Assembly: GCA_024642005.1 (NCBI GenBank)
Contig: JAHECA010000007.1
Location: 62,001-126,000, forward strand
Length of the DNA stretch: 64,000 nt
Reading direction: 5' to 3'
Origin: Robiginitalea sp.
GTDB lineage: Bacteria > Bacteroidota > Bacteroidia > Flavobacteriales > Flavobacteriaceae
In this document: positions 1 through 8,893 of the stretch, piece by piece
Numbering within the stretch: the first letter of the stretch is position 1
Layout of the letters: each line of letters starts with the position of its first letter
The notes under the pieces: model-generated
The model's database searches: none
What the model was told of the DNA's origin: nothing
The model's input: only the letters and a program-made list of their open reading frames with translations
Made by a program: the position numbers and the translations under genes

Positions 1-1
1 C

Positions 2-733
2 CTGGTGCTCAACGGCGATATCATCGACCTGTGGCATCTCAAAAAAAGTCACTTTCCAACAGCCCATACCAGGGTGCTCAAAAAAATCCTGGGCATGGCT
101 GCCACCGGTACCCAGGTCTATTATATTACCGGCAATCACGACGAAAAGCTCCGCCGATTTAAGGGCACCAACCTCGGGAATTTCCAGGTAGTCAATAAGC
201 TGCTCCTGCAGCTAGACGGGAAACAAGCCTGGATTTTTCACGGAGATGTGTTTGACCACGCTACCCGACCCGCAAAGTGGCTTACCCGCCTGGGTGGTTT
301 CGGATATGGCTTGCTGCTCAGGGGCAACCGGCTTATCAATGGGTTACTGACCCTGCTAGGCCGCCCCAGATTCTCCAGAGCCGGACAGATTAAAAACCTG
401 AAATTCCCAGGCGATCGGCAGGTGCGCAGCTTTGAAAAAACGGCAGCCGACCTGGCTATCGAAAATCGTTACGAATACGTGATTTGCGGCCATATCCACC
501 ATCCCAAGAAGGAATGGGTGGAAACCTCGAAGGGACGGGTACTCTATATGAATTCAGGTGACTGGCTGGAACACCTTACGGCCCTGGAATACGCCTTCAA
601 GCGCTGGAAGCTCTACCGATACAGCGAAGACAAGCTTTCTCCCTTCTTTGCCGACGAGGAGCTCAAGGAAATGAACATCGAGGAGCTAATTGCATCGATA
701 GCAAACCGGCAAACCTCCAACCCTCCTTCTTAA
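2..733 (+). CDS. UDP-2,3-diacylglucosamine diphosphatase-like metallophosphatase (5' partial)
   Basis: Calcineurin-like metallophosphoesterase of the LpxH/COG2908 group. LpxH hydrolyses UDP-2,3-diacylglucosamine to lipid X in lipid A synthesis at the inner face of the cytoplasmic membrane. The frame is open to the window edge (LVLNGD begins at base 2), so the true start lies upstream; the GTG at base 5 is internal. Metal-binding blocks are visible: NGDIID at the start, GNHDE, a central HGD (FHGDVFDH) and a late CGHIHH. About 243 residues are present, so probably only the first 10 or so are missing. The stop overlaps the stop of the convergent gene (shared TTAA at 730-733). The family assignment is firm; the exact substrate is inferred. 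Confidence 0.85.
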   Translation: MVLNGDIIDLWHLKKSHFPTAHTRVLKKILGMAATGTQVYYITGNHDEKLRRFKGTNLGNFQVVNKLLLQLDGKQAWIFHGDVFDHATRPAKWLTRLGGFGYGLLLRGNRLINGLLTLLGRPRFSRAGQIKNLKFPGDRQVRSFEKTAADLAIENRYEYVICGHIHHPKKEWVETSKGRVLYMNSGDWLEHLTALEYAFKRWKLYRYSEDKLSPFFADEELKEMNIEELIASIANRQTSNPPS

Positions 734-3660
734 TCCCTTCCAGGACTCAAGGGGAGCAGCGCCTCCCGCAGTATGCTCACCGGATGGCGCGCCTGCCTTC
801 CGGTTCCGTCCTGGATCTGGTGCCGGCAACTGGTGCCATTGGCCGCCAGTAGCATTGCCGGGTCACTCTTGGCAATGGCAGGGAACAACTTTAGGCCACC
901 CACCTGCATACTCACCTCATAATGCTCCCGCTCATATCCAAAAGAACCGGCCATGCCACAGCATCCGGATGGGATAATGGTCACCTGGTAATTCTCGGGC
1001 AGGTTCAGCACATCAAAGGTTACCTTCTGGTCGGAAAGGGCTTTTTGGTAGCAATGGTTGTGAATTTTAACCTCCCGCCTTTCACGGGTAAACTGCTCGG
1101 GGCGTATGCGGCCTGCAGACGCCTCTCGTGCCAGGAATTCTTCGATCAAAAAGGCGTTGTCTGCTATGGCTTCAGACTGAGATTCGGGAAGGCCGAATCG
1201 GCGGTATTCATCCCGGAAGGTCAGTACTGCCGAAGGTTCCAGCCCAAGGAGCGGCACGCCTTCCCGGGCAAGGGCCTCCAGGGAAGGAGCATTTTCAAGC
1301 GCCAGGGCCCTTGCCTGCTCCAGAAACCCTTTTGAAATAAAGGTCCGGCCACTTTCGGCATAGTGCAGGCGCACCGTGTAACCGAGCCCGTGAAGGAGTT
1401 CCATGGCATCCTGGGCCTGCTGTATGTCGAGGTAGCGTGTAAACTCATCGATGTAGAGGGCCACAGCCGGCCCCGCAACCTTGTTTCCCACCTGCAATTC
1501 TTTCAAATGCCGGTCGAAATCGAACCGGTGCACCCTGGGCATGCGGCGCCGGGGTGCCACGCCAATCAGCCGTTTAACCAGGCTGCCCGTAGGTGGAAAC
1601 GCCTGGAAACCATTGGCCAGCCAGGCTATTTTACTGGTCAGGGCATTAATTCGCGTATTGTATGCAAACAACTTGTTTCTGAGTGCGAATCCGTGTACTT
1701 TTTGATACTGGTAGCTGAATTCTGCTTTGAGGGTGGCCACATCTACATTGCTCGGGCATTCCCGCGCACAGGCCTTGCAGCTCAGACAAAGATCGAAGAC
1801 CTGTTTCAGCTCGGGCTGATCAAAAGCATTTGCGCCTTTCGGATTGGTTAACATTTCCCTGAGGGTATTGGCTCGCCCCCGGGTGGTGTCCTTTTCGTTA
1901 CGCGTGGCCTGGTAGCTCGGGCACATGGCACCGGGCATGGCATGCGATTTGCGGCAATCACCACTGCCGTTGCACTTTTCCGCCGCCCTCAGAATGCCCT
2001 GGCTGTCTGAGAAGTCAAAAAGGGTGGCAATTTCAGGCTCATTTCTATCGGGTTCGTATCTCAGGGATTGATCCATGGGAAAGGCGTCGACGATTTTCCC
2101 GGGGTTGAAAATGCCCGCAGGATCGAAAGCCGATTTGACCCGTCGCAACAGCTGGTAATTTTTCTCCCCGATCATCAGCGGTATGAATTCGGCCCTCACG
2201 ATACCGTCGCCATGTTCTCCGCTGAAGGAACCTTTGTATTTTTTGGTGAGCTCGGCTACCTCAGTGGTGATGCTTCGGAACAAGCGCACATCTTCAGTCT
2301 TTTTCAAGTCCAGGATGGGGCGCAGGTGCAGTTCGCCGGCACCGGCATGGGCATAATAAACGGCCTTCTGGCCGTAGCGCCTCATAATGCCGGAAAATTC
2401 GCCGATAAAGTCTTTCAGGTCTGGCAAGGCCACTGCGGTATCTTCGATGCAGGCAACAGCCTTGCGGTCGCCCACCATATTCCCCAGCAAGCCCAATCCG
2501 GCTTTGCGCAGGTTTTCGGCCTTCACGGTGTCTTCCCCCCACAAGACAGGAGCTGCGTAGGCAAGACCCGATTGCCGCAGGGTTTGCTGCAGGGCCTCAA
2601 CCTTTTTCCTGAGCAAATCCGGATCTTCGTCCCGAACCTCCAGCATAAGCAGTGCCGCCGGGTCGCCTTCCACAAAAAACCGGTTCTCGCGCTGCTCCCT
2701 GTTGCTCTTGGTGCAATCCAGGATTACCTTGTCCATCATCTCACATGCGTAGAGCGTGTGCGTCATCGCCGGAACCACGTCGGCCAGGCAGGACTCAAGG
2801 GTTTGGTACTGGGGGGTAACCATTGCGGCATGGGCAGGGGGCAAGGCATCCAGGGCAAGGGTAATTTCAGTGGTAAAGGCCAGGGTGCCCTCACTGCCGC
2901 ACAGCAATTTGGCCAGGTTAAAGGAGGTGTCTGACGCGGAGAACACAGCCGACTCCAACAGGGCGTCTACCGCATAACCGGTGTTGCGGCGGTGTATTTC
3001 AGGGTTGGGAAATTCGGCCCTTATTTCTTCTTGTATTATCTTGTTAGATAATTCTTTATATATATTTTTATAAATATTTGCTTCAAGGTTTTCGCCTCGC
3101 ATTTTCGCATGAAATTCTTCTGCTGACAGCGCCCGTACGTCGGCCTGGCTGCCATCCGACAAAAGCACCTGCAGGGCAATCACCTTGTCACGGGTTACCC
3201 CGTAGCGAATGGAGGTGGTCCCGCTCGAATTGTTCCCGACCATCCCACCGATCATGCAGCGGTTGCTGGTTGAGGTATTCGGGCCGAAAAACAGGCCGTG
3301 GGGTTTCAGGTAAGTATTCAGCTCGTCGCGAATAACCCCGGGCTGTACCCGAACCTGCCTGCGGGCAACATCCAGGTCGATGATTTCAGTAAAATGGCGG
3401 GAAACATCCACCACAATGCCCGGGCCCACGCACTGCCCGGCCAGGGAGGTCCCTGCCGTACGCGGAATAAGGCCGCACCCGTGCTGCCCGGCAAAGGCAA
3501 TCAGCTGGCGCAGGTCTTCGCTGTGTTTTGGAAAGGCCACTGCCAGGGGTGTCATCCGGTACACGGAAGCATCTGTCGCATACAGGCTTTTGTGCAGGCG
3601 GTCCCAGTGGAGGGTGCCGGCAAGCCGCCCGGCCAGTTCTCGGAGGTCTTTTTTATTCAA
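730..3660 (-). CDS. FAD-linked oxidase / Fe-S fusion dehydrogenase (YdiJ-type)
   Basis: A 976-residue fusion of a GlcD-like FAD-binding dehydrogenase with a GlpC-like ferredoxin/CCG domain. E. coli YdiJ of this family oxidises D-2-hydroxyglutarate; others act on D-lactate or related 2-hydroxyacids. The N-terminal FAD-binding type 4 domain (PRTAGTSLAGQ, NNSSGTTSIRYG) is followed by the FAD-oxidase C domain (SFSGEHGDG, FNPGKIVD). Two 4Fe-4S cysteine clusters follow: C563/C569 with a later CP, and CLSCKACARECP from C625. A C-terminal CCG half-module (SGCCGMAGSFGYE) closes the protein. A 7/8 promoter-like box lies at 3675-3682 on the minus strand. A 60-bp AT-rich stretch sits inside the gene near 3020-3081. 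The precise 2-hydroxyacid substrate cannot be read from sequence. Confidence 0.9.
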   Translation of the reverse strand: MNKKDLRELAGRLAGTLHWDRLHKSLYATDASVYRMTPLAVAFPKHSEDLRQLIAFAGQHGCGLIPRTAGTSLAGQCVGPGIVVDVSRHFTEIIDLDVARRQVRVQPGVIRDELNTYLKPHGLFFGPNTSTSNRCMIGGMVGNNSSGTTSIRYGVTRDKVIALQVLLSDGSQADVRALSAEEFHAKMRGENLEANIYKNIYKELSNKIIQEEIRAEFPNPEIHRRNTGYAVDALLESAVFSASDTSFNLAKLLCGSEGTLAFTTEITLALDALPPAHAAMVTPQYQTLESCLADVVPAMTHTLYACEMMDKVILDCTKSNREQRENRFFVEGDPAALLMLEVRDEDPDLLRKKVEALQQTLRQSGLAYAAPVLWGEDTVKAENLRKAGLGLLGNMVGDRKAVACIEDTAVALPDLKDFIGEFSGIMRRYGQKAVYYAHAGAGELHLRPILDLKKTEDVRLFRSITTEVAELTKKYKGSFSGEHGDGIVRAEFIPLMIGEKNYQLLRRVKSAFDPAGIFNPGKIVDAFPMDQSLRYEPDRNEPEIATLFDFSDSQGILRAAEKCNGSGDCRKSHAMPGAMCPSYQATRNEKDTTRGRANTLREMLTNPKGANAFDQPELKQVFDLCLSCKACARECPSNVDVATLKAEFSYQYQKVHGFALRNKLFAYNTRINALTSKIAWLANGFQAFPPTGSLVKRLIGVAPRRRMPRVHRFDFDRHLKELQVGNKVAGPAVALYIDEFTRYLDIQQAQDAMELLHGLGYTVRLHYAESGRTFISKGFLEQARALALENAPSLEALAREGVPLLGLEPSAVLTFRDEYRRFGLPESQSEAIADNAFLIEEFLAREASAGRIRPEQFTRERREVKIHNHCYQKALSDQKVTFDVLNLPENYQVTIIPSGCCGMAGSFGYEREHYEVSMQVGGLKLFPAIAKSDPAMLLAANGTSCRHQIQDGTGRQARHPVSILREALLPLSPGRD

Positions 3661-3721
3661 TTCCGGACAATTTTCAAGGCTAAATTAAGTTTTTAACGCT
3701 AATCACTTCCGGCGGAAGCTT

Positions 3722-3729
3722 TAATTTTG
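3722..3729 (+). promoter_or_regulatory. Bacteroidota-type -7 box (TAATTTTG)
   Basis: Exact match to the TAnnTTTG consensus of the Bacteroidota primary sigma factor, 24 bases upstream of the ATG at 3754. I see no clear TTG -33 box. Confidence 0.55.
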
Positions 3730-3753
3730 TTTTTAAACCAAAATCTTCACCTT

Positions 3754-4248
3754 ATGAGCATACTGCGAATGTTAACTGTACTGTTTCTGATGTCTACCGG
3801 CGGGTTGTTTGCCCAACGGATCTCTGACCACGCGCTCGGGCTTCGCCTGGGAGACAGCGACGGGTTTGGAGCAGAAATATCCTATCAGAAGTCCATCGCC
3901 AGCGACAACCGCCTTGAATTTGACCTGGGCTGGCGCGATTCCCGGAACTATGATGCCTTCAAACTCACCGGTGTATTTCACTGGGTAAGGCCTCTCGATG
4001 GCAATTTCAACTGGTATTACGGCGTGGGTGGCGGACTGGGCAACGTCGACTTCGCCCCAGACTACGCAACGGATGACAACGGCGGCCTGTTTGTATTTGC
4101 TGCCGGAGACATTGGGGTGGAGTACAACTTCGACATCCCCCTGCTCCTTTCCCTCGATTTCAGACCGGAACTGGGCTTGGTGGGCTACAGCGGCTTCTCC
4201 GACAATCTGAACTTCGACATCGCCCTGGGTATCCGGTACCAGTTCTGA
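3754..4248 (+). CDS. Small outer-membrane-type hypothetical protein
   Basis: A 164-residue protein starting at MSILRMLTVLFLM, a Sec signal peptide with a probable cut after LFAQ. The mature part has alternating hydrophobic and aromatic strands (LEFDLGW, FNWYYGVGGGLG, LLSLDFRPELGL) and ends in RYQF. That terminal aromatic residue is typical of outer-membrane beta-barrels, so an eight-stranded barrel is plausible. An upstream in-frame TTG at 3727 would overlap the -7 box, so the ATG at 3754 is preferred. No specific family recognised. A terminator follows at 4271. Confidence 0.75.
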   Translation: MSILRMLTVLFLMSTGGLFAQRISDHALGLRLGDSDGFGAEISYQKSIASDNRLEFDLGWRDSRNYDAFKLTGVFHWVRPLDGNFNWYYGVGGGLGNVDFAPDYATDDNGGLFVFAAGDIGVEYNFDIPLLLSLDFRPELGLVGYSGFSDNLNFDIALGIRYQF

Positions 4249-4270
4249 ACTTTAACCTCAGGAACTTTTA

Positions 4271-4310
4271 AGGCCCTTGACCAAACCTTTTGTTAAGGGC
4301 TTTTCTTTTT
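4271..4310 (+). terminator. Rho-independent terminator
   Basis: Stem GCCCTTGAC (4273-4281) pairs with GTTAAGGGC (4292-4300), with one G-U pair and a 10-base loop, followed by TTTTCTTTTT. It ends the small outer-membrane protein gene. Confidence 0.7.
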
Positions 4311-4324
4311 CTGGATGTTCTGTC

Positions 4325-4332
4325 TACCTTTG
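4325..4332 (+). promoter_or_regulatory. -7 box (TACCTTTG)
   Basis: Exact TAnnTTTG match 20 bases before the ATG at 4352 and just after the preceding terminator, which supports an independent transcript for the TlpA-like gene. Confidence 0.6.
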
Positions 4333-4351
4333 AGCCTCCAAATTCACTCCT

Positions 4352-5464
4352 ATGAAAACCCTATTTTATGCCACAGCCGTAATACTTGCCCTGGCCTCCT
4401 GCAACCGGGGCGGTTCGGGCGGGTTCCAAATAGCCGGAAGCCTGCGCGGCGACGTGGCCGACGGCACTCAGGTAATCTTGCGCAAAAGCGATGCGCAATT
4501 TCAGACCGTTGATATAGACACCGCTACGGTTACCGGCGGTCTGTTTGTCTTTGAAGGCAACGTGGCAGAGCCCGAGCTGCATTACGTATACATCGAGGGG
4601 CTGCGCGGCGGCATACCGCTAATCGTCGAGAACGGAACCATTTCGGTGAATGCCCATAAAGACAGCCTGCAACTGGTAGCCATCAGCGGCACTCCCCAGA
4701 ATGAGGCCTATTCAGAATACCTCGAAGGAGCCCGAGCCCTTGCGGAGCAGCGTACTTCCATTAATAATGACCTTCGCGCCGCCATGATGACCCAGGACAG
4801 CGTCATGATTTTGGCGCTGCGGGATGAATTTTTTGAATTGCAGGACCGCATGACGAATTTTGAAAAGGAATTTGCCGGCGAACACCCCGATGCCCTGATC
4901 ACAGCCCTGATCGTCGACCGCCTGCTCGAGAGCGGTGCCGTGGCCATAGCAGATATCGACAATTTGTACCAGGGGTTTTCAGATACGTTAAAAAATTCTG
5001 CCCTGGGCAAAAGCATCGGGGAAAAACTGGAAACTGCCAAGCGCACAGCCATAGGTGCCAAGGCCCCCGATTTCAGTGGCCCGAGGCCCGACGGTAGCGA
5101 ACTGGCCCTGCGCGATGCGCTGGGTAAGGTAACACTGGTCGATTTCTGGGCCGGCTGGTGTCGCCCATGCCGCGCTGAAAACCCGAATATCGTGGCGGTT
5201 TACAACAAGTACAAGGATAAGGGCTTCAAAGTGCTGGGGGTTTCCCTCGACCGGAACGCTGACGAATGGAAACGAGCCATCGCCGACGACGGCCTGGTTT
5301 GGGAGCATGTTTCACACATCGCCTACTTCGAAGACGAAATCGCCCGTTTGTACAACATCAGGGCCATCCCGGCCAGCTTTGTACTGGACGAGAACGGTAT
5401 TATTGTGGCCAAAGACCTGAGGGGCCCTGCCCTCGAGGCCAAAATTGCCGAGATGCTCCCCTAA
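4352..5464 (+). CDS. TlpA-like thioredoxin-fold lipoprotein with N-terminal DUF4369-type domain
   Basis: A 370-residue periplasmic lipoprotein. The signal peptide ends in a lipobox (LALASC, lipid-accepting Cys17). Residues about 25-110 resemble the DUF4369 beta domain common in Bacteroidota TlpA proteins. A helical linker (about 125-210) leads to an AhpC/TSA-TlpA thioredoxin domain with redox motif WCRPC (Cys270/Cys273) and a cis-Pro region (AIPASFVLDENG). Such proteins act as thiol-disulfide oxidoreductases on envelope proteins; the partner is unknown. It has its own promoter and a strong terminator. Confidence 0.85.
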   Translation: MKTLFYATAVILALASCNRGGSGGFQIAGSLRGDVADGTQVILRKSDAQFQTVDIDTATVTGGLFVFEGNVAEPELHYVYIEGLRGGIPLIVENGTISVNAHKDSLQLVAISGTPQNEAYSEYLEGARALAEQRTSINNDLRAAMMTQDSVMILALRDEFFELQDRMTNFEKEFAGEHPDALITALIVDRLLESGAVAIADIDNLYQGFSDTLKNSALGKSIGEKLETAKRTAIGAKAPDFSGPRPDGSELALRDALGKVTLVDFWAGWCRPCRAENPNIVAVYNKYKDKGFKVLGVSLDRNADEWKRAIADDGLVWEHVSHIAYFEDEIARLYNIRAIPASFVLDENGIIVAKDLRGPALEAKIAEMLP

Positions 5465-5482
5465 AGCTGAAAATCAGGAATT

Positions 5483-5516
5483 AAAAAGCCCCTCCAAAAA
5501 CGAAGGGGCTTTTTTG
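5483..5516. terminator. Bidirectional rho-independent terminator
   Basis: AGCCCCT...AGGGGCT hairpin flanked by an A-run on the left and a T-run on the right. It can therefore stop both the plus-strand TlpA-like gene and the convergent minus-strand gene ending at 5537. Confidence 0.85.
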
Positions 5517-5536
5517 CTTTACGGTATTCGGTTGTG

Positions 5537-7165
5537 CTAAAACTTGCCGCGCACGTCGCGGAAACTGCCCGTAATGGTAACATTGCCATTGCGTTTTACC
5601 TCACCGAAAATATCGGCAACCGATCCGGAGCCGAGGAACTCCACCGATGCGCCTTCGTTTAATACCAGGTCTCCGTACAGGGTAATGTCGCCTTCAATGC
5701 GCAGCGTGCTCCCTGCATTTACGATTATGTTGCGCCGGCGCTTGAATTGCCCTACGGCTAGAGAACCGTACAACTCCAGGGTTCCCCCGGGCTGCAGGTT
5801 GACGTGGTTCGAAACGGTCCAGGAGCCACAGAGCAACAAGCTGCCGCCCACAACCACGCTGTTCAGGCGCTTTGAACCGCTGTAGGCAACATCTTCCGTC
5901 TCATTGACCACCACCTGGTTCGACCCATCGTATTCAGGCAACCCTGCACATTGGCTCGCCAGGCTGTCATCAGGCCGGTTCAATTTAATGATCTGAAGCC
6001 CCCCCTTGCCGGAAGCGGCAAAGACATAGTCGCCTTTCGAGGCAACATAGTTAACCGAACCACTCAGTTCAATAATGCCTACCAGGTCGGCACCTGTGGC
6101 ACGCTTCTCGGAAAGGCTCATGCCGGCCCCTCCGTTGGCCATAAATACAGCCCTTTCATTGGCTGCCACGGCATTGGTCACCACATCGGTTTGTTCAATG
6201 CCGTTGGGATGGATGGGAATAGGTAGGTATTCCAGCAGTTGGCCGGTCGTGGCGTCGTACATACCCACCCCCGCTCCGGCTTCCGATACCAGGACGGTCG
6301 TTTCGCGCCAGGCAATGGTCTTCTTTGTGGCCTCTCCCAGATCGGTGGCGATGGGAATCAGCATGGTTTCGTTAAAATTGGCATCGAGCAGGCGCACCCC
6401 TGTTCCGGCATCGAGGACCGCCAGGCTGCCCGGGCCTCCAGCCAGGGAGCGGGCATCGGCCACATAGGTTTCTCCAACAATGGCCAGGTCTGACTTTCCG
6501 TAGGCTGTTATGCTGCCTTCCTTTCCTGAGCTCACCAGTATCCGGTCGGTTTGCACCAAAATATCCGTGGCGTTATGACCTTGTTGGAACCCGTATGCGA
6601 TCAAGTCTGTATTCAAATGACCCCCGCTAACCGGGATACGCGCCAGAAAGGAATTGGATGTGGCGAGAACCGAGGTCTCTGCATTTACCCCGCCGGCAGC
6701 ATACAGATAGCCGTTGTCGTATAGCAGGGCATTGATGTCGGCGTTCAGGTAAAACAGGCGGGAGGTAACCCGGGGATTGTGCGGGTCGGAAACATCGACT
6801 ACATCAATACCTCCATAAAAGAGTTCACCCACAGTGTTGTAGGCCACAAAAGCAAAGTCACCTGCCAGGTCTACATGGGAGGCGGTCAGGAGGTCGCCGC
6901 TCTGATAGGACGGAGGTGGAACACTGGCTACCAGGGTCAGGGGATAATCTCCGGCCACATCCCCGGCTTTGCCGGCAAGGACATTCTCTTCGTAGATATC
7001 AAGGACCCCTGCTTCCCCAAAACTTACGGCACTTTGCAAAACCGCACTGTTTTCTTCCAGGACGAGGTTACTTTCCAGATCGTCTTTAAAAACCGTAGTC
7101 TCGTCGCTGCAACTCACGAAGGCCAGTGCGAACAAGGCTATATAAGGGCATAATGATTTAACCAT
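5537..7165 (-). CDS. Beta-propeller (LVIVD-like) lipoprotein with C-terminal beta-solenoid-like region
   Basis: A 542-residue secreted lipoprotein: signal peptide with lipobox FVSC (Cys19). Residues about 75-405 contain repeated blade-like units (GGIDVVDVSDPHNPRV, KGGLQIIKL) like LVIVD-repeat surface proteins. The last 130 residues switch to short repeated strands with periodic glycines (PGGTLELYGSL, GSTLRIEGDITLYGDLVL), suggestive of a right-handed beta-helix. Role unknown; a cell-surface binding or scaffold protein is an inference. It shares the terminator at 5483 with the convergent gene. Confidence 0.7.
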   Translation of the reverse strand: MVKSLCPYIALFALAFVSCSDETTVFKDDLESNLVLEENSAVLQSAVSFGEAGVLDIYEENVLAGKAGDVAGDYPLTLVASVPPPSYQSGDLLTASHVDLAGDFAFVAYNTVGELFYGGIDVVDVSDPHNPRVTSRLFYLNADINALLYDNGYLYAAGGVNAETSVLATSNSFLARIPVSGGHLNTDLIAYGFQQGHNATDILVQTDRILVSSGKEGSITAYGKSDLAIVGETYVADARSLAGGPGSLAVLDAGTGVRLLDANFNETMLIPIATDLGEATKKTIAWRETTVLVSEAGAGVGMYDATTGQLLEYLPIPIHPNGIEQTDVVTNAVAANERAVFMANGGAGMSLSEKRATGADLVGIIELSGSVNYVASKGDYVFAASGKGGLQIIKLNRPDDSLASQCAGLPEYDGSNQVVVNETEDVAYSGSKRLNSVVVGGSLLLCGSWTVSNHVNLQPGGTLELYGSLAVGQFKRRRNIIVNAGSTLRIEGDITLYGDLVLNEGASVEFLGSGSVADIFGEVKRNGNVTITGSFRDVRGKF

Positions 7166-7273
7166 AACGGCAATAAGTAGGTTCTTCGGGTAATTCCAAA
7201 ACGAACAAACCGACCCAATCGTGTATCGACGGTCCGTTTTTTAAGGAAAAAGGGAGGTTTTCGGATAAACAGC

Positions 7274-7921
7274 CTAAATCTTGCCCAGTTTTTGAAGGAC
7301 GAAGAGCAGGATAATCGGCAGGGCCAGCAGGGCCACCATGGAAGGATGGCTGACCAGGATGTCGGGCTTGAACAAGAGCGTAACCAAATATCCGCCCACC
7401 GCGCCGCCGAAATGGGCCGAATGCCCGATATTCCCTACCCGGCTTTTCATCCCGTAAATGGAATACAACAGGTAGGCTATGCCCAGCACATAGGCGGGGA
7501 ACGGGATGGGGATAAACATCAGGGCCAGCCGCATGTCGGGCTGCAGCAGAATGGCGGCATAAAGGATTCCGGTTACAGCCCCGCTTGCCCCGACCGCCGT
7601 GTAATAGGGTTCCTGCCGGTGAAAATAAAGTGCCAGCAGGCTGCCGGAAAGCAAGCTGATAAAATAGATGATCAAAAACCTGCCCGGGCCAAACCAGCTG
7701 ATTACCACCTCTGCAAAAAAATAAAGGGTAAACATATTCAGGAACAAGTGGGCCACGTCTACGTGCAAAAAGCCCGAGGTAAGCGTACGCTCACGCTGAC
7801 CTGCCCTGATGGCACTGATGTTGAACTTGTACCGGTCAAAGAAGCTCAGGTCGTTAAACCCCCTGAGGCTTACCAGCACATTAGTGGCTATAAGGAGGAT
7901 AGTAGTCAGGTGTAAATTCAT
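7274..7921 (-). CDS. Rhomboid-family intramembrane serine protease
   Basis: A 215-residue polytopic membrane protein with about six hydrophobic helices. The catalytic dyad is visible: Ser113 in GASGAVTG and His170 in HSAHFGG, with Asn62 in the HLFLN segment as the oxyanion residue. Rhomboids cut transmembrane substrates within the membrane; the substrate is unknown. Divergent from the acyltransferase at 7976. All core residues are intact, so activity is expected. Confidence 0.9.
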   Translation of the reverse strand: MNLHLTTILLIATNVLVSLRGFNDLSFFDRYKFNISAIRAGQRERTLTSGFLHVDVAHLFLNMFTLYFFAEVVISWFGPGRFLIIYFISLLSGSLLALYFHRQEPYYTAVGASGAVTGILYAAILLQPDMRLALMFIPIPFPAYVLGIAYLLYSIYGMKSRVGNIGHSAHFGGAVGGYLVTLLFKPDILVSHPSMVALLALPIILLFVLQKLGKI

Positions 7922-7952
7922 AAAACGCCTTAATTCGGGGGGTAAATATAGC

Positions 7953-7960
7953 TATATTTG
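7953..7960 (+). promoter_or_regulatory. -7 box (TATATTTG)
   Basis: Exact TAnnTTTG match 15 bases before the ATG at 7976. An in-frame TTG at 7958 lies inside this box, which argues for starting the acyltransferase at 7976. Confidence 0.55.
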
Positions 7961-7975
7961 CCCATAATTCTGAGC

Positions 7976-8872
7976 ATGCAACGCGCCCTGTACCTTCTCG
8001 CCTACCCTTTTCTCTGGCTCCTGGCTCACACTCCCTTCCCGATCCTGTATTTGATATCAGACGGGGTTTTCGTGCTGATTTTTTATGTGGTGCGCTACAG
8101 GCGCAAAGTGGTTCGGCAGAACCTGGCCCTGGTTTTTCCGGAGAAACCCATCGCGGAACGAAAGCAAATCGAACGAGCCTTTTATGCACATATGTGCGAC
8201 ATGTTCCTTGAAATGATCAAGACCATGGGGATGTCTGTGAAGGCCATGCAGGAACGTTTCACCTTTGCCAATACGGAGCTACTCCAAAAATTTGAGGACC
8301 GCGGGCAGAGCCTAATGCTCTGGATGCCGCACTATGCGAGTTGGGAATGGGCCATTTCGCTGAATTACCGGCTCAAATCCAGGGGTTATGGCATTTATCA
8401 GCCCCTGAGTAACAAGTATTTCGATAAACTGGTCAGGCACATACGGGGTAAATTCGGTGCTGCCCTAATCACCACCAAGGAAACCCGGGAAATCATCACC
8501 AAAAACAGGAAGGAAGGCCGCCTGGCCACCTACGGGATCATCAGCGATCAATCCCCTCAACTCAAAAAAGCTTACTATTGGGGGCACTTCATGGGGATTG
8601 AGGTACCCATGCATACCGGGGCGGAGGTATTGGCCAAAGCCATGGACCTGCCGGTGGTCTTTCTCAAGGTAAGCAAATTAAGAAGGGGGTATTATAAGGG
8701 AGAAATCATCCTCTTGTGCGAAAACCCTTCCTCCATGCCCGATTACGGCATAACAGACGCCTTTTTCCGGGAAACGGAACGCGCGATTCGCGAAGCACCC
8801 GAATACTATTTCTGGACCCACAAACGGTGGAAACACCGGAATAAGAAACCAGCCACGGTTAGCCCAACTTAA
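7976..8872 (+). CDS. LpxL/HtrB-family lysophospholipid acyltransferase
   Basis: A 298-residue inner-membrane acyltransferase that adds secondary acyl chains to lipid A precursors (or related lipids). One N-terminal membrane helix (about residues 8-38) precedes the catalytic H-x4-E motif (His119-Glu124 in MPHYASWEWA) and the downstream SDQSP block. Start chosen at MQRALYLL because the upstream TTG at 7958 falls in the promoter. Bacteroidota lipid A is usually penta-acylated or under-acylated, so the donor and site cannot be stated. Confidence 0.88.
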   Translation: MQRALYLLAYPFLWLLAHTPFPILYLISDGVFVLIFYVVRYRRKVVRQNLALVFPEKPIAERKQIERAFYAHMCDMFLEMIKTMGMSVKAMQERFTFANTELLQKFEDRGQSLMLWMPHYASWEWAISLNYRLKSRGYGIYQPLSNKYFDKLVRHIRGKFGAALITTKETREIITKNRKEGRLATYGIISDQSPQLKKAYYWGHFMGIEVPMHTGAEVLAKAMDLPVVFLKVSKLRRGYYKGEIILLCENPSSMPDYGITDAFFRETERAIREAPEYYFWTHKRWKHRNKKPATVSPT

Positions 8873-8893
8873 TCTAAGTGATGAATCCCGGGT

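Noticed and set aside
7200-7245. Hairpin between the rhomboid and beta-propeller genes as a terminator
   Set aside because: The stem has a mismatch and a long loop, and the T-run is interrupted; too weak to call.
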